Of a stretch of DNA of 50,980 nt, positions 1 through 7,078 are shown one piece after another. This DNA is from Pseudomonas sp. AKS31. GTDB taxonomy: Bacteria; Pseudomonadota; Gammaproteobacteria; Pseudomonadales; Pseudomonadaceae. Every line of letters begins with the position of its first letter. Position 1 is the first letter of the stretch. Position numbers and translations under genes: made by a program. Under the pieces are notes generated by a model that saw only the letters and a list, made by a program, of their open reading frames with translations, ran no database searches and had not been told where the DNA came from. The stretch is taken from assembly GCF_023634765.1 (NCBI RefSeq), contig NZ_JAMLFX010000018.1, forward strand, positions 14,005 to 64,984. Reading direction: 5' to 3'.

Positions 1-1289
1 CTCACGGCATCCACTGCCTCGCTGGCACCATCACGAATCTGCAAAATCACCGTCCCCGCCTGATTCGCCAGTTCGACCCCTTGCGCCGCGCGACCCTGGG
101 TGCCTTCCATGCTCTTGATGGCCTGGCGGGTCTCGTTCTGGATCAGCCCGATCATGCTGGAAATCTCCGCAGTCGAGCCGCTGGTGCGAGCCGCCAATTG
201 CCGCACTTCGTCCGCAACCACGGCAAACCCTCGGCCCTGTTCACCGGCGCGTGCGGCTTCAATCGCGGCGTTGAGCGCCAGCAGATTGGTCTGGTCGGCA
301 ATCGCGCGGATCGTGTTGACGATGGCGGTGATCTGCTCGGAGCGCTCGCCCAGTTGGGCAATCAGCGTCGAAGACTCGGCAATGTCTTCGGCGATTTCGC
401 GCATTTCGCTGGCCGCTTGCTGAATCACCTGCGTACCTTGCTCGGCGACTTTTCGCGTCGCCACGGAGATGTGATACGCCGCACTGGCACTGCGCGCGTC
501 CTGCTCGTGTCGCTCGACCCGGGCGGTGACGTCGGAGGCGAATTTCACCACTTTGCACAAGCGCCCGGCAGCGTCATAAACCGGGTTGTAATTGGCTTCG
601 AGCCAGACGATTTGCCCGCGTTTATCCACGCGTTCGAACTGCCCCTGGAACAGCTCGCCTTGGTTCAAGCGTCGCCAGAAATCCTCATAGGCGCTGCTGT
701 TGACCAGTGCCGGCGTGCAGAACAACCGGTGATGTTTGCCTTTCAGCTCCGCGAGGGTGTAACCCATGCGCGTCAGAAAATTCTGATTGGCTGTGAGAAT
801 ACTGCCGTCGAGGTTGAACTCGATAATTGCCATTGCGCGGTCGATTGCCTGCAATTTGGCGTTGGCTTCGCTCTCCTGCTGCACCTTGGCGGTCACGTCC
901 ATGGCGTACTTGACCACTTTCACCACGCGTCCCGAAGCATCCTTGATCGGGTTGTAACTGGCCTCAAGCCAGATCGGCAGGCCCCTGCCGTCAACCCGTT
1001 CGAACGTACCGGACTGAAACTGGCCGTTTTTCAGGCGTGACCACAAATCGGTGTATTGAGCACTGCGCCCGAACTCCGGCGTGCAAAAGCGCCGATGGGG
1101 CTGGCCGACCACTTGTTCGGCGGTGTAACCCATGGTCTTGAGAAAGTTGTCATTGGCGCGGAGGACGACGCCATCGAGGTCGAACTCGATCACCGCCATC
1201 GAGCGATTGATCGCCTCAAGCAGGCCGGCTTGTTCGGTGAGGGTGCGTTGAAGATCGTCGACGACGGATTTGTGGCGATTGAAGAACAT
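1..1289 (-). CDS. PAS-PAS methyl-accepting chemotaxis protein, BdlA-like (3' end outside window)
   Basis: Soluble chemoreceptor or energy/redox-type signal transducer. Reading down from the ATG at 1289 (MFFNRHKSVVDD...) gives about 429 residues. There are two similar PAS domains (about residues 20-125 and 140-245, each with an NFL..MGYT motif and a VVK...DVTA end), followed by the MCP signalling hairpin carrying NLLALNAAIEAARAGE and GRGFAVVADEVRQLA. No membrane segment is seen before the signalling domain, so it should be cytoplasmic. This order matches P. aeruginosa BdlA (biofilm dispersion), but paralogues with the same layout exist, so no symbol is given. The C-terminal tip lies beyond position 1. 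The next gene upstream on the same strand is a diguanylate cyclase, so a link to c-di-GMP control is plausible but inferred. Confidence 0.9.
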   Translation of the reverse strand, partial: MFFNRHKSVVDDLQRTLTEQAGLLEAINRSMAVIEFDLDGVVLRANDNFLKTMGYTAEQVVGQPHRRFCTPEFGRSAQYTDLWSRLKNGQFQSGTFERVDGRGLPIWLEASYNPIKDASGRVVKVVKYAMDVTAKVQQESEANAKLQAIDRAMAIIEFNLDGSILTANQNFLTRMGYTLAELKGKHHRLFCTPALVNSSAYEDFWRRLNQGELFQGQFERVDKRGQIVWLEANYNPVYDAAGRLCKVVKFASDVTARVERHEQDARSASAAYHISVATRKVAEQGTQVIQQAASEMREIAEDIAESSTLIAQLGERSEQITAIVNTIRAIADQTNLLALNAAIEAARAGEQGRGFAVVADEVRQLAARTSGSTAEISSMIGLIQNETRQAIKSMEGTQGRAAQGVELANQAGTVILQIRDGASEAVDAV

Positions 1290-1419
1290 GTTCGCAGTAC
1301 TCAGGAAGTGGGGAAGATCGAGGATTCAGTCCCTATTTCCGCGCCGGCAGACCGAATGCGCGGACGGCATTCGGCAATGACTGCTCAATGCCAGCATTCC
1401 GTAGCTGGCAGATGGCTAC

Positions 1420-1480
1420 TTATACAAAACTTCATAAAGTTGTACAAGAAAGTATTTTTTTATAATTTTGTATAACTTTT
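1420..1480 (-). promoter_or_regulatory. AT-rich palindromic region upstream of the chemoreceptor gene
   Basis: The 60 bases between the diguanylate cyclase stop and the chemoreceptor promoter area are strikingly AT-rich. They carry three related sites: TTATACAA, TTGTACAA and TTGTATAA. On the minus strand two of them form an imperfect inverted repeat, CTTGTACAACTT / AAGTTTTGTATAAG, around a 4-base centre. This looks like a regulator binding region. No regulator can be assigned from sequence alone. Confidence 0.4.
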
Positions 1481-2568
1481 TAGGCGTTGGCGTTGTCCGT
1501 CGCGGTCTTGCTCAAGGCCACGCTGATGGTGTTACGGCCCGTGTGTTTCGCGGTGTAGAGCGCTTTATCGGCATCGTCCAGCCAGTCGAGGGCATCCTTG
1601 TACAAAGGCTGATACCGCGCCAAACCGATACTCAGGCTCACTCGCAACGCTGTCACGTGCGGATGACGATAGTGCTGCAACGCCTCGCGCAATTGCTCCA
1701 TCAGCGCTTCGGCCTTGTGCAGGGGCATTGTCGGCAGGATTACGCAGAACTCGTCACCGCCGTAGCGCCCGGCCAATTCGTATTGATCGAGCAGGCGTTT
1801 GAGCTCCTGACTCAAATGCCGCAGCACCTCATCGCCGACGATGTGCCCGAAGCTGTCGTTGATCTCCTTGAAATGGTCGATGTCGATCAACGCCAGCGTG
1901 GCTTGGGTGTTGTGTCGGCGGCACTGCTGGAATCTCAGGTGCAGCAGGTCCTTCCAGGCCCCGTGGTTGAGCAGGCCGGTGAGGCTGTCGGTACGGCTGA
2001 GGGCGCTCAGTGCGCGTTTGTGTTGGGACAGTTTGATCGCCAGGCGATAACAGACCATGCCCAGCGCCAACGGATACAGGGTGAGCATCGGCAGGCAGGC
2101 CCAGACTTGCACCTGCGTCATCGTCAGGCTGAATTTGACACCAAAAATCGCCCAGCCCAGCAGCATGCCAGCGAGTTGGGCGAGGGCGCCAAACACGAAC
2201 AGACGTTGGCCGCCGGCGGCGACGTTGTTCATCGTCATCATCGACAGAATGGTCACGGTAGTCAGCGGGTTGAACTGAAAGCACGCCGTCCAGAAACCGC
2301 CGAACATCGAGTCGTACAACAAATTGCGGCGTTCAGCCTGATACGGGAACGTCGAGCGCGTGGAGATCCGGTAAGCCAAGTGTGGCCAGGCGAAGCCGTT
2401 GAACAACAACAGCGCCCACAGCCAGTCGGGCATGTTCAGCGGATACAACGCCGCAGCGACGCTGAAGAATCCCACGCCCAGACCAATGGCTCTGGGCAGA
2501 TAAATACGTCTGGCGAATGACAAGCCTTTGCCGCGTTGGTTTTCCATGATGCCCTGCGCGAAATTCAT
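1480..2568 (-). CDS. MASE2-GGDEF diguanylate cyclase (AdrA/DgcC type)
   Basis: Inner-membrane enzyme that makes cyclic di-GMP from two GTP. The N-terminal ~180 residues form a hydrophobic MASE2-like sensor with several membrane segments (residues about 28-60, 100-115, 125-145, 153-175). The catalytic GGDEF domain begins near 190 with the usual DSLTGLLNHGA and DIDHFKEINDSFG motifs. The active-site GGDEF is at 270-274 and is intact, so the enzyme should be active. The allosteric inhibition site RxxD, expected five residues before GGDEF, reads DQYE, so product inhibition at that site is unlikely. Two starts are possible (2568, or 2547 with AGGG before it). The upstream start sits directly behind a hairpin. 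Confidence 0.9.
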   Translation of the reverse strand: MNFAQGIMENQRGKGLSFARRIYLPRAIGLGVGFFSVAAALYPLNMPDWLWALLLFNGFAWPHLAYRISTRSTFPYQAERRNLLYDSMFGGFWTACFQFNPLTTVTILSMMTMNNVAAGGQRLFVFGALAQLAGMLLGWAIFGVKFSLTMTQVQVWACLPMLTLYPLALGMVCYRLAIKLSQHKRALSALSRTDSLTGLLNHGAWKDLLHLRFQQCRRHNTQATLALIDIDHFKEINDSFGHIVGDEVLRHLSQELKRLLDQYELAGRYGGDEFCVILPTMPLHKAEALMEQLREALQHYRHPHVTALRVSLSIGLARYQPLYKDALDWLDDADKALYTAKHTGRNTISVALSKTATDNANA

Positions 2569-2597
2569 CCTGAAATACTTTGCAGTATTTTCTCAGG
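2569..2597 (-). promoter_or_regulatory. Hairpin covering the ribosome binding site of the diguanylate cyclase
   Basis: On the minus strand CCTGA-gaa-AATACT pairs with AGTATT-t-CAGG, and the final CAGG lies directly against the ATG at 2568. In RNA the stem would hide the Shine-Dalgarno sequence. As DNA it could equally be an operator, since its core AAATACTttgcAGTATTT is a perfect 7-base inverted repeat. Confidence 0.45.
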
Positions 2598-2633
2598 CTA
2601 ACCGTTCGTCGGTCGATTGTCGGACATTGTCAT

Positions 2634-2651
2634 TTATTCCAACGGGAATAA
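2634..2651. repeat. Short inverted repeat TTATTCC-aacg-GGAATAA
   Basis: A perfect 7-base inverted repeat with a 4-base centre, lying between the 3' end of the TetR gene and the start of the diguanylate cyclase gene. It is a possible operator for the latter or a weak terminator of the former. No T-run follows. Confidence 0.3.
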
Positions 2652-2703
2652 TCAGTGTCCTTCCGAGCCATTTAATCGTTGGTTCGCGCGGGAGAAGGGC
2701 GAT

Positions 2704-3312
2704 TTAGAGCTGATAGCGGGACAGAAACATCTCCAGTGCCGATTCGGCGACGTTTTTCTGCATATCGACATCGAGGGCGGCACGGCCCATCGACATCTGC
2801 GGCCAGAAAGCAAAGGTCTTGAGCAAGCCTTGTACTTGATGTGCGGCGAATTCCGGATCGACCGGTTTCAGCCGACCGTCCGCCTGTGCGGCGCGTATCC
2901 ACACGGTCAGACCTTCCTCGCGCTCGCCCATGCGCTCGATCATGTTCTGCGCACGCTCCGGCGAGTGAATGGTGGCGGCAATCGCCACGCGCGCCAGGGT
3001 CAGGAAATTCTCGTCAGCCATCAACTGCACCTTGGCCTGAAGCATCTGCCGTAATTGCTCACGCAGCGGCTGATCGCGGCTATAAACGACGGAAGGCTCG
3101 GCACTGATGCGTGCCCACAACTGGTTGAGAATTTCGGCGAACAACTCTTCTTTGCTGGGGAAATGGTTGTACACCGTACGTTTCGACACACCGGCGGTGG
3201 CGGCAATCTTGTCCATGCTGGTGATCTCGAAACCGTGGGCACGGAACTCGGCAATCGCCGCCTGGATAATGGCTTCGCGTTTACGGTCGGTGAGGCGCTG
3301 TGGAGCTGTCAT
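2704..3312 (-). CDS. TetR/AcrR family transcriptional regulator (AefR-like)
   Basis: A 202-residue one-component repressor. The N-terminal helix-turn-helix is clear: KREAIIQAAIAEFRAHGFE, then TSMDKIAATAGVSKRTVYNHF at about residues 28-50. The C-terminal half resembles the AefR-like ligand domain. I chose the internal ATG at 3312 (MTAPQRLTDRKR), because an 18-residue extension in the same frame lacks family character. It is divergent from the metallo-beta-lactamase-fold gene at 3528, with about 215 bases between them containing a good palindromic operator candidate. It probably represses that gene, itself, or both. The ligand is unknown. Confidence 0.85.
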   Translation of the reverse strand: MTAPQRLTDRKREAIIQAAIAEFRAHGFEITSMDKIAATAGVSKRTVYNHFPSKEELFAEILNQLWARISAEPSVVYSRDQPLREQLRQMLQAKVQLMADENFLTLARVAIAATIHSPERAQNMIERMGEREEGLTVWIRAAQADGRLKPVDPEFAAHQVQGLLKTFAFWPQMSMGRAALDVDMQKNVAESALEMFLSRYQL

Positions 3313-3388
3313 AAGTACGCTTCGGCAGAGAAAGGGTGAAATTACACTTGGCAGTTTACTTGTCATCCGCTTTGATGCAACCTAGAAA

Positions 3389-3406
3389 CTACACCGAGCA
3401 GTGTAA
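3389..3406. promoter_or_regulatory. Putative TetR operator
   Basis: TACAC-cgagca-GTGTA is a 16-base inverted repeat in the TetR/hydrolase divergent region. A further TTACACT half-site lies at about 3347, and AGTGTAA recurs at the right flank of the palindrome. Symmetry and position fit a TetR-family operator. Not proven. Confidence 0.5.
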
Positions 3407-3485
3407 TGTTGCGTTAATCCTCGCAACCTAAAAAACAGAAGTTCGGCCTATGCGTGCAGCTTTGGCCATTTATCGTCCCACCGTG

Positions 3486-3512
3486 GAAAAACCGCGAATT
3501 GCGCGGTTTTTC
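3486..3512 (+). terminator. Terminator-like hairpin in the leader of the hydrolase gene
   Basis: GAAAAACCGCG / CGCGGTTTTTC is a perfect 11-base stem with a 5-base loop ending in a T-run. It is located only 16 bases before the ATG at 3528 and upstream of its GGAG. In this place it could act as an attenuator or insulate the gene from upstream transcription. Confidence 0.5.
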
Positions 3513-3527
3513 TGGAGTCATTCAGTC

Positions 3528-4583
3528 ATGGCCAATCCAGTTTCGATCCCGGATAACACATCCACGCCTGAGGCCTCGCGGCAGCATCAGGGGCTGTTTC
3601 GCAATCATGCACCCGTGCAACGTGAAGGCGTACGCAAAATGCTGCGGATCATGTGGAACATGATTTTCCACAAGCCGCGCAACACCCGGCCCGCCGCGCC
3701 GATCCCGGTGCAGGCGTTGACTCGGGAAGAACTCTTGGCGGCGCCCAACCACAGCGTCTATCGATTCGGTCACTCGACCCTGTTGCTGAAGCTGCGCGAC
3801 AAATTCTTCATCACCGACCCGGTCTTTGCCGAGCGCGCATCGCCGGTGCAGTGGGCCGGGCCGAAACGCTTCCACCAGCCACCGATCAGCATCGACCAGT
3901 TGCCGCCGATCGAAGCGGTGATCCTGTCGCACAACCATTACGACCACCTCGATTACCAGGCCGTGCTCAGACTGGCCGCCAAGACCAATCTGTTCCTGAC
4001 CCCGCTGGGCGTCGGCGACACCCTGATCAAATGGGGCATCGAAGCCAGCAAGGTCCGCCAGTACGATTGGTGGCAGGGCGCCGAGATTGCCGACATCCAG
4101 TTCGTCGCTACACCGTCGCAGCACTTTTCCGGCCGTGGCTTGTTCGATGGCAACAGCTCCCTGTGGGCATCCTGGGTGATGATCGACGGTGACAAGCGGA
4201 TCTTCTTCAGCGGCGACAGCGGCTACTTCGACGGCTTCAAACGCATCGGCGAACAGTACGGCCCGTTCGACCTGACCCTGATGGAAACCGGCGCCTACAA
4301 CGTCGAATGGCCACACGTACACATGCAGCCTGAAGAAACTCTGCAAGCGCACATCGACCTCAAAGGCCGCTGGCTCTTCCCGATCCACAACGGCACCTTC
4401 GACCTGGCGATGCACGCCTGGCACGAACCGTTTGACCGGATTCTGGCACTGGCGTGGGAACGCAGTATTTCCATTACCACGCCGCAAATGGGTGAGGCGT
4501 TTAACATCGCTCAACCGCAACGCGGGGAGGCGTGGTGGTTGGCGGTTGAAGGGGGGAGTGAGGGTGTGGTGCAGAACGCCTGA
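3528..4583 (+). CDS. Metallo-beta-lactamase-fold hydrolase, NAPE-PLD/UlaG-like
   Basis: A 351-residue zinc-dependent hydrolase of the group that includes N-acyl-phosphatidylethanolamine phospholipase D-like and UlaG-like enzymes. The signature SHNHYDHLD (HxHxDH) is present near residue 145, FGHSTLLLKL earlier, and the downstream ligands FFSGDSGYFDGF, HVHMQPEE and FPIHNGTFDLA near the end. There is no signal peptide, so it is likely cytoplasmic. The start at 3528 (MANPVSIPDN) has GGAG upstream. A longer in-frame reading from 3450 would run through a terminator-like hairpin and is less likely. It is divergent from a TetR regulator that probably controls it. The substrate cannot be told from the sequence. 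Confidence 0.85.
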   Translation: MANPVSIPDNTSTPEASRQHQGLFRNHAPVQREGVRKMLRIMWNMIFHKPRNTRPAAPIPVQALTREELLAAPNHSVYRFGHSTLLLKLRDKFFITDPVFAERASPVQWAGPKRFHQPPISIDQLPPIEAVILSHNHYDHLDYQAVLRLAAKTNLFLTPLGVGDTLIKWGIEASKVRQYDWWQGAEIADIQFVATPSQHFSGRGLFDGNSSLWASWVMIDGDKRIFFSGDSGYFDGFKRIGEQYGPFDLTLMETGAYNVEWPHVHMQPEETLQAHIDLKGRWLFPIHNGTFDLAMHAWHEPFDRILALAWERSISITTPQMGEAFNIAQPQRGEAWWLAVEGGSEGVVQNA

Positions 4584-4594
4584 TCAGATGAAGA

Positions 4595-4620
4595 CGGTTC
4601 GCGCCTAAGGGGGCGAACCG
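4595..4620. terminator. Bidirectional hairpin between convergent genes
   Basis: CGGTTCGC pairs with GCGAACCG across a 10-base loop. The hairpin lies just after the hydrolase stop and overlaps the last codons of the converging helix-turn-helix gene. It is a plausible shared terminator, although no strong T-run is seen. Confidence 0.4.
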
Positions 4621-4886
4621 GTTGCTCCAGAAACAAGCCCTGAAATCTTACGGCTGTAATCAGCCATAGTAGTAACCGACACTTCTCGAAATTTTCCACG
4701 AAGTAATTGCTGCAGGTTCTCCAGAGGTATTCCCAGTCTTTGTGCGGCTTCAGATTCGCTTATGTCGGTGGACTCGATGAGCGAGATCAATTTGGTCGCG
4801 TACTCGGACTTGAGCAGCATCTCGCCTGCATGCTCAAGCTCTAAATCTTGATAAACATTGCCTGTGCTTTCTTCGATCTCGCTCAT
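4605..4886 (-). CDS. Small helix-turn-helix protein, HigA-like (second gene of a two-gene operon)
   Basis: A 93-residue protein starting MSEIEESTGNV. The C-terminal two thirds look like an XRE/HigA-type DNA-binding domain: LISLIESTDISESEAAQRLGI, then NLQQLLRGKFREVSVTTM. Such domains are common in antitoxins, but no HigB/RelE-like toxin gene is seen beside it. The ATG at 4886 is preceded by AAGGA at eight bases, inside a 10-base gap after the stop of the upstream gene, so the two are very probably co-transcribed and translationally linked. The frame continues upstream without the helix-turn-helix, and that extension is not used. Function unknown. Confidence 0.75.
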   Translation of the reverse strand: MSEIEESTGNVYQDLELEHAGEMLLKSEYATKLISLIESTDISESEAAQRLGIPLENLQQLLRGKFREVSVTTMADYSRKISGLVSGATGSPP

Positions 4887-4896
4887 GTTTTTATCC

Positions 4897-5214
4897 TTAC
4901 TCAGCCATCGCAAAATCCCCACGCCCCATCGCTTCCGACGACACGCCCTGAACACTCGCACTACGCCCCGGTGCAAACCCGGGAAAGAACACCAGCCCCT
5001 GCGCCTCAAACCGGTAAGCCAGCGCCAGTCGCACCGCATCCGCTACGTCCTGCTGCGCTTCAAAGCGTTGAATGTCTTCAACCGAAACCTCAGCCTCCCG
5101 CGAGAGCTGTTCCACGCTCCAGCCCAGCATCGCTCGGGCCTGGACGCAGTGCGTCGGGGTGAACTGGAAAAGGGCAATGCGTTCGAGGATGTGATTCATC
5201 GCAAGAGAGGCCAT
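4897..5214 (-). CDS. XRE-like helix-turn-helix protein (first gene of operon)
   Basis: A 105-residue protein starting MASLAMNHILERI. The ATG at 5214 has CGGAG six bases upstream. Residues about 25-55 (CVQARAMLGWSVEQLSREA, then EVSVEDIQRFEA) match the XRE pattern in which a WS..L....VS...I.RFE helix-turn-helix ends in a glutamate-rich turn. The tail (FFPGFAPGRSASVQG) is typical of short single-domain XRE regulators. The promoter region carries a LexA-type box at 5253-5268, which would place this gene and the next under SOS control. Two adjacent DNA-binding proteins without a recognisable toxin is an unusual arrangement. Confidence 0.75.
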   Translation of the reverse strand: MASLAMNHILERIALFQFTPTHCVQARAMLGWSVEQLSREAEVSVEDIQRFEAQQDVADAVRLALAYRFEAQGLVFFPGFAPGRSASVQGVSSEAMGRGDFAMAE

Positions 5215-5248
5215 GGTGTGCTCCGGGCTCAAGAGTGCTGATTGAAAA

Positions 5249-5288
5249 TGTACTGTGTTTTTGTACAGTTGTTTTCGGCCGGGATCAA
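5249..5288 (-). promoter_or_regulatory. Promoter with LexA-type SOS box upstream of the helix-turn-helix operon
   Basis: The sequence CTGT-N8-ACAG (5253-5268) matches the LexA consensus of gamma-proteobacteria exactly in its fixed positions, with a T/A-rich centre. On the minus strand TTGATC (5283-5288) and TACAAA, 17 bases apart, can serve as -35 and -10, and the box covers the -10. It ends 39 bases before the ATG at 5214. The flanking TGTAC/GTACA bases extend the symmetry, so an autoregulatory operator is the alternative reading. Confidence 0.5.
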
Positions 5289-5307
5289 ACGCATTTTTTG
5301 ATTTGCG

Positions 5308-6075
5308 CTAGTTAACCGCCTCCAACCAGACGGACGGTGCCTGCCCGAGAATGCGCCGGAACATCGTCGAGAACGCCGCCGGGCTCTCATAACCAAAATC
5401 CAGCGCGATGCGCGTCACCGCTTCACCCGAGGCCAGTCGTGACAGCGCCAGAACCACGCAGGCCTGCTGCCGCCATTGCCTGAAGCTCAATCCGGTCTGT
5501 TGCCGAAACAGTCTGTTGAAGGTGCGCAAGCTTATGTGTAACTGCTCGGCCCACTGCTGTGGAGATTGATGGGCGTACGGCTGATGCAGAAAGGTCTGAC
5601 ACAGGGAAAGTAGTTTTCCGTCAGTCGGCAGCGGAATGTGCAACGGCAGCGGCGCACTGCGCGTCAGTTCATGCAGCAACAGGTCGATCAACACGCCATC
5701 GCGTCCGCCCAAGTCATAGGCCAGTGGCAGTTCCACCGCCTCCATCAGCAACTGCCGCATCAACGGCGACACACTGATTACCTGGCAACGCTCGCCCAAA
5801 TCCACTGCGCCCGGCTCGATGTACACGCTGCGAGTGCTGACCCCAAGCATCAACACCTCATGCGCCACCCCCGGCGGGATCCACACCGCGCGCTGCGGCG
5901 GCACCACCCAATTGCCGTCATGGGTACTGACCTGCATCACACCGGTCGCGCCGTACAACAACTGCGCCCGTCGATGCGTGTGAAAGGGCAGCAGGTGACC
6001 GTGGGAATAATCCGTACCGATCGCCACCACGTCACGCGGCGTGTCATCCAGCAGATTGATCGAAACATTGCGCAT
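5308..6075 (-). CDS. AraC family regulator with N-terminal cupin
   Basis: A 255-residue regulator. The N-terminal ~110 residues have cupin features: FHTHRRAQLLYGATGVM and PPQRAVWIPPGVAHEV. The C-terminal AraC DNA-binding domain contains SLRTFNRLFRQQTGLSF and ALDFGYESPAAFSTMFRRILG, both intact. It resembles the NimR/YeaM group. The start at MRNVSINLL (6075) is chosen over a 12-residue longer reading, although no strong ribosome binding site favours either. It is divergent from the TSUP transporter at 6187, and regulators of this group commonly control an adjacent transporter, so it likely regulates that gene. Confidence 0.85.
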   Translation of the reverse strand: MRNVSINLLDDTPRDVVAIGTDYSHGHLLPFHTHRRAQLLYGATGVMQVSTHDGNWVVPPQRAVWIPPGVAHEVLMLGVSTRSVYIEPGAVDLGERCQVISVSPLMRQLLMEAVELPLAYDLGGRDGVLIDLLLHELTRSAPLPLHIPLPTDGKLLSLCQTFLHQPYAHQSPQQWAEQLHISLRTFNRLFRQQTGLSFRQWRQQACVVLALSRLASGEAVTRIALDFGYESPAAFSTMFRRILGQAPSVWLEAVN

Positions 6076-6186
6076 CAGGCGTTTCCCAGCGATTGGCGTA
6101 AACGCAAACATTATTGGCTGAGTTGCTGAAGCAGGCCAGGCGAAGCCGCATTATCGTCGATCGCTCTCCCTTCACGGACGCCCGCC

Positions 6187-7002
6187 ATGTTCTATTTACT
6201 GCTGACCCTCTTCGGCTGCCTGACCGGCATCACCGCCGTGCTGTTCGGCTTCGGCGGCGGTTTTGTCGTAGTGCCGCTGCTGTATCGCATGCTCACCGCC
6301 AGCCACGGCACCGACGACCCGATCGGCGAATCGGCGATGCACATCGCTGTCGCCACTTCGACCTGCGTGATGATCGTCAACGCCCTGATCGCCACCGACA
6401 AACACCGCCGCGCCGGCAACCTGATCCGCCATTACCTGTGGCCGTTGGGCGGGTTTATCGCAATGGGAGCGATCGTGGGGGCAATAGCGGCGGTGTGGGT
6501 CAGTGGCGAGGTGATTCGCTATGCGTTCATCGGCTACCTCGGCGTGACCATTGTCGACTGCCTGCTCAGACGAGGATTTCTCACGCAAAACTCTGACGTC
6601 ATCCCACGCCGACTTGGCGTTATGGAAAATTCCGCAGGTGGCGTAGGCATTGGCGTCATTGCGACGTTTCTTGGTGTAGGAGGAAGCGTCATGACCGTGC
6701 CGTTGCTGCGCCGTTGTGGGTTGAGCATGTCGCAAGCGACGTCCATGGCCAATCCGTTGAGCGTGCCGGTGGCAGTGGCGGGGACGCTGACGTACATGGC
6801 GTTGGCCGGGTTCAGTCAGGCTGACCTGGGCGCGTGGTTTGTCGGGTATGTGGATTTGCTGGCGTTTGCGCTGCTGACAGTGGGCTCGCTCATCGGGATT
6901 CGCTTGGCCGCGCCATGGATTGGGCGGATCCCGGATCGGGTGCATGCCTGGGTCTATATTGGGTTGCTGGTTATTGTGCTGTTGTGCATTTCGGTTAAAT
7001 GA
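6187..7002 (+). CDS. TSUP (TauE/SafE) family membrane exporter
   Basis: A 271-residue inner-membrane protein with about eight hydrophobic segments in two similar halves. Each half has the family's glycine-rich turn: FGFGGGFVVVPLL near residue 20 and FLGVGGSVMTVPLLRR near 160. TSUP proteins move sulfite, sulfoacetate or other small organosulfur anions. The substrate here is not determinable. The length is normal for the family. Divergent from the AraC-type regulator at 6075, which probably controls it. Confidence 0.87.
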   Translation: MFYLLLTLFGCLTGITAVLFGFGGGFVVVPLLYRMLTASHGTDDPIGESAMHIAVATSTCVMIVNALIATDKHRRAGNLIRHYLWPLGGFIAMGAIVGAIAAVWVSGEVIRYAFIGYLGVTIVDCLLRRGFLTQNSDVIPRRLGVMENSAGGVGIGVIATFLGVGGSVMTVPLLRRCGLSMSQATSMANPLSVPVAVAGTLTYMALAGFSQADLGAWFVGYVDLLAFALLTVGSLIGIRLAAPWIGRIPDRVHAWVYIGLLVIVLLCISVK

Positions 7003-7078
7003 ATCATTGCCAGGCTATAGCGGAAGAAACCAAAATCGATAACTTAACGCTGTGCTCAGCAACGACCAGAGAACCAGG

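Noticed and set aside
81..1475. Long plus-strand open frames over the chemoreceptor gene
   Set aside because: They are the antisense of a clear PAS-PAS-MCP reading frame and have no protein-family character.
4605..5214. Classic toxin-antitoxin pair
   Set aside because: Both proteins are helix-turn-helix proteins. No HigB, RelE, HipA or other toxin fold is visible in either or in the flanks.
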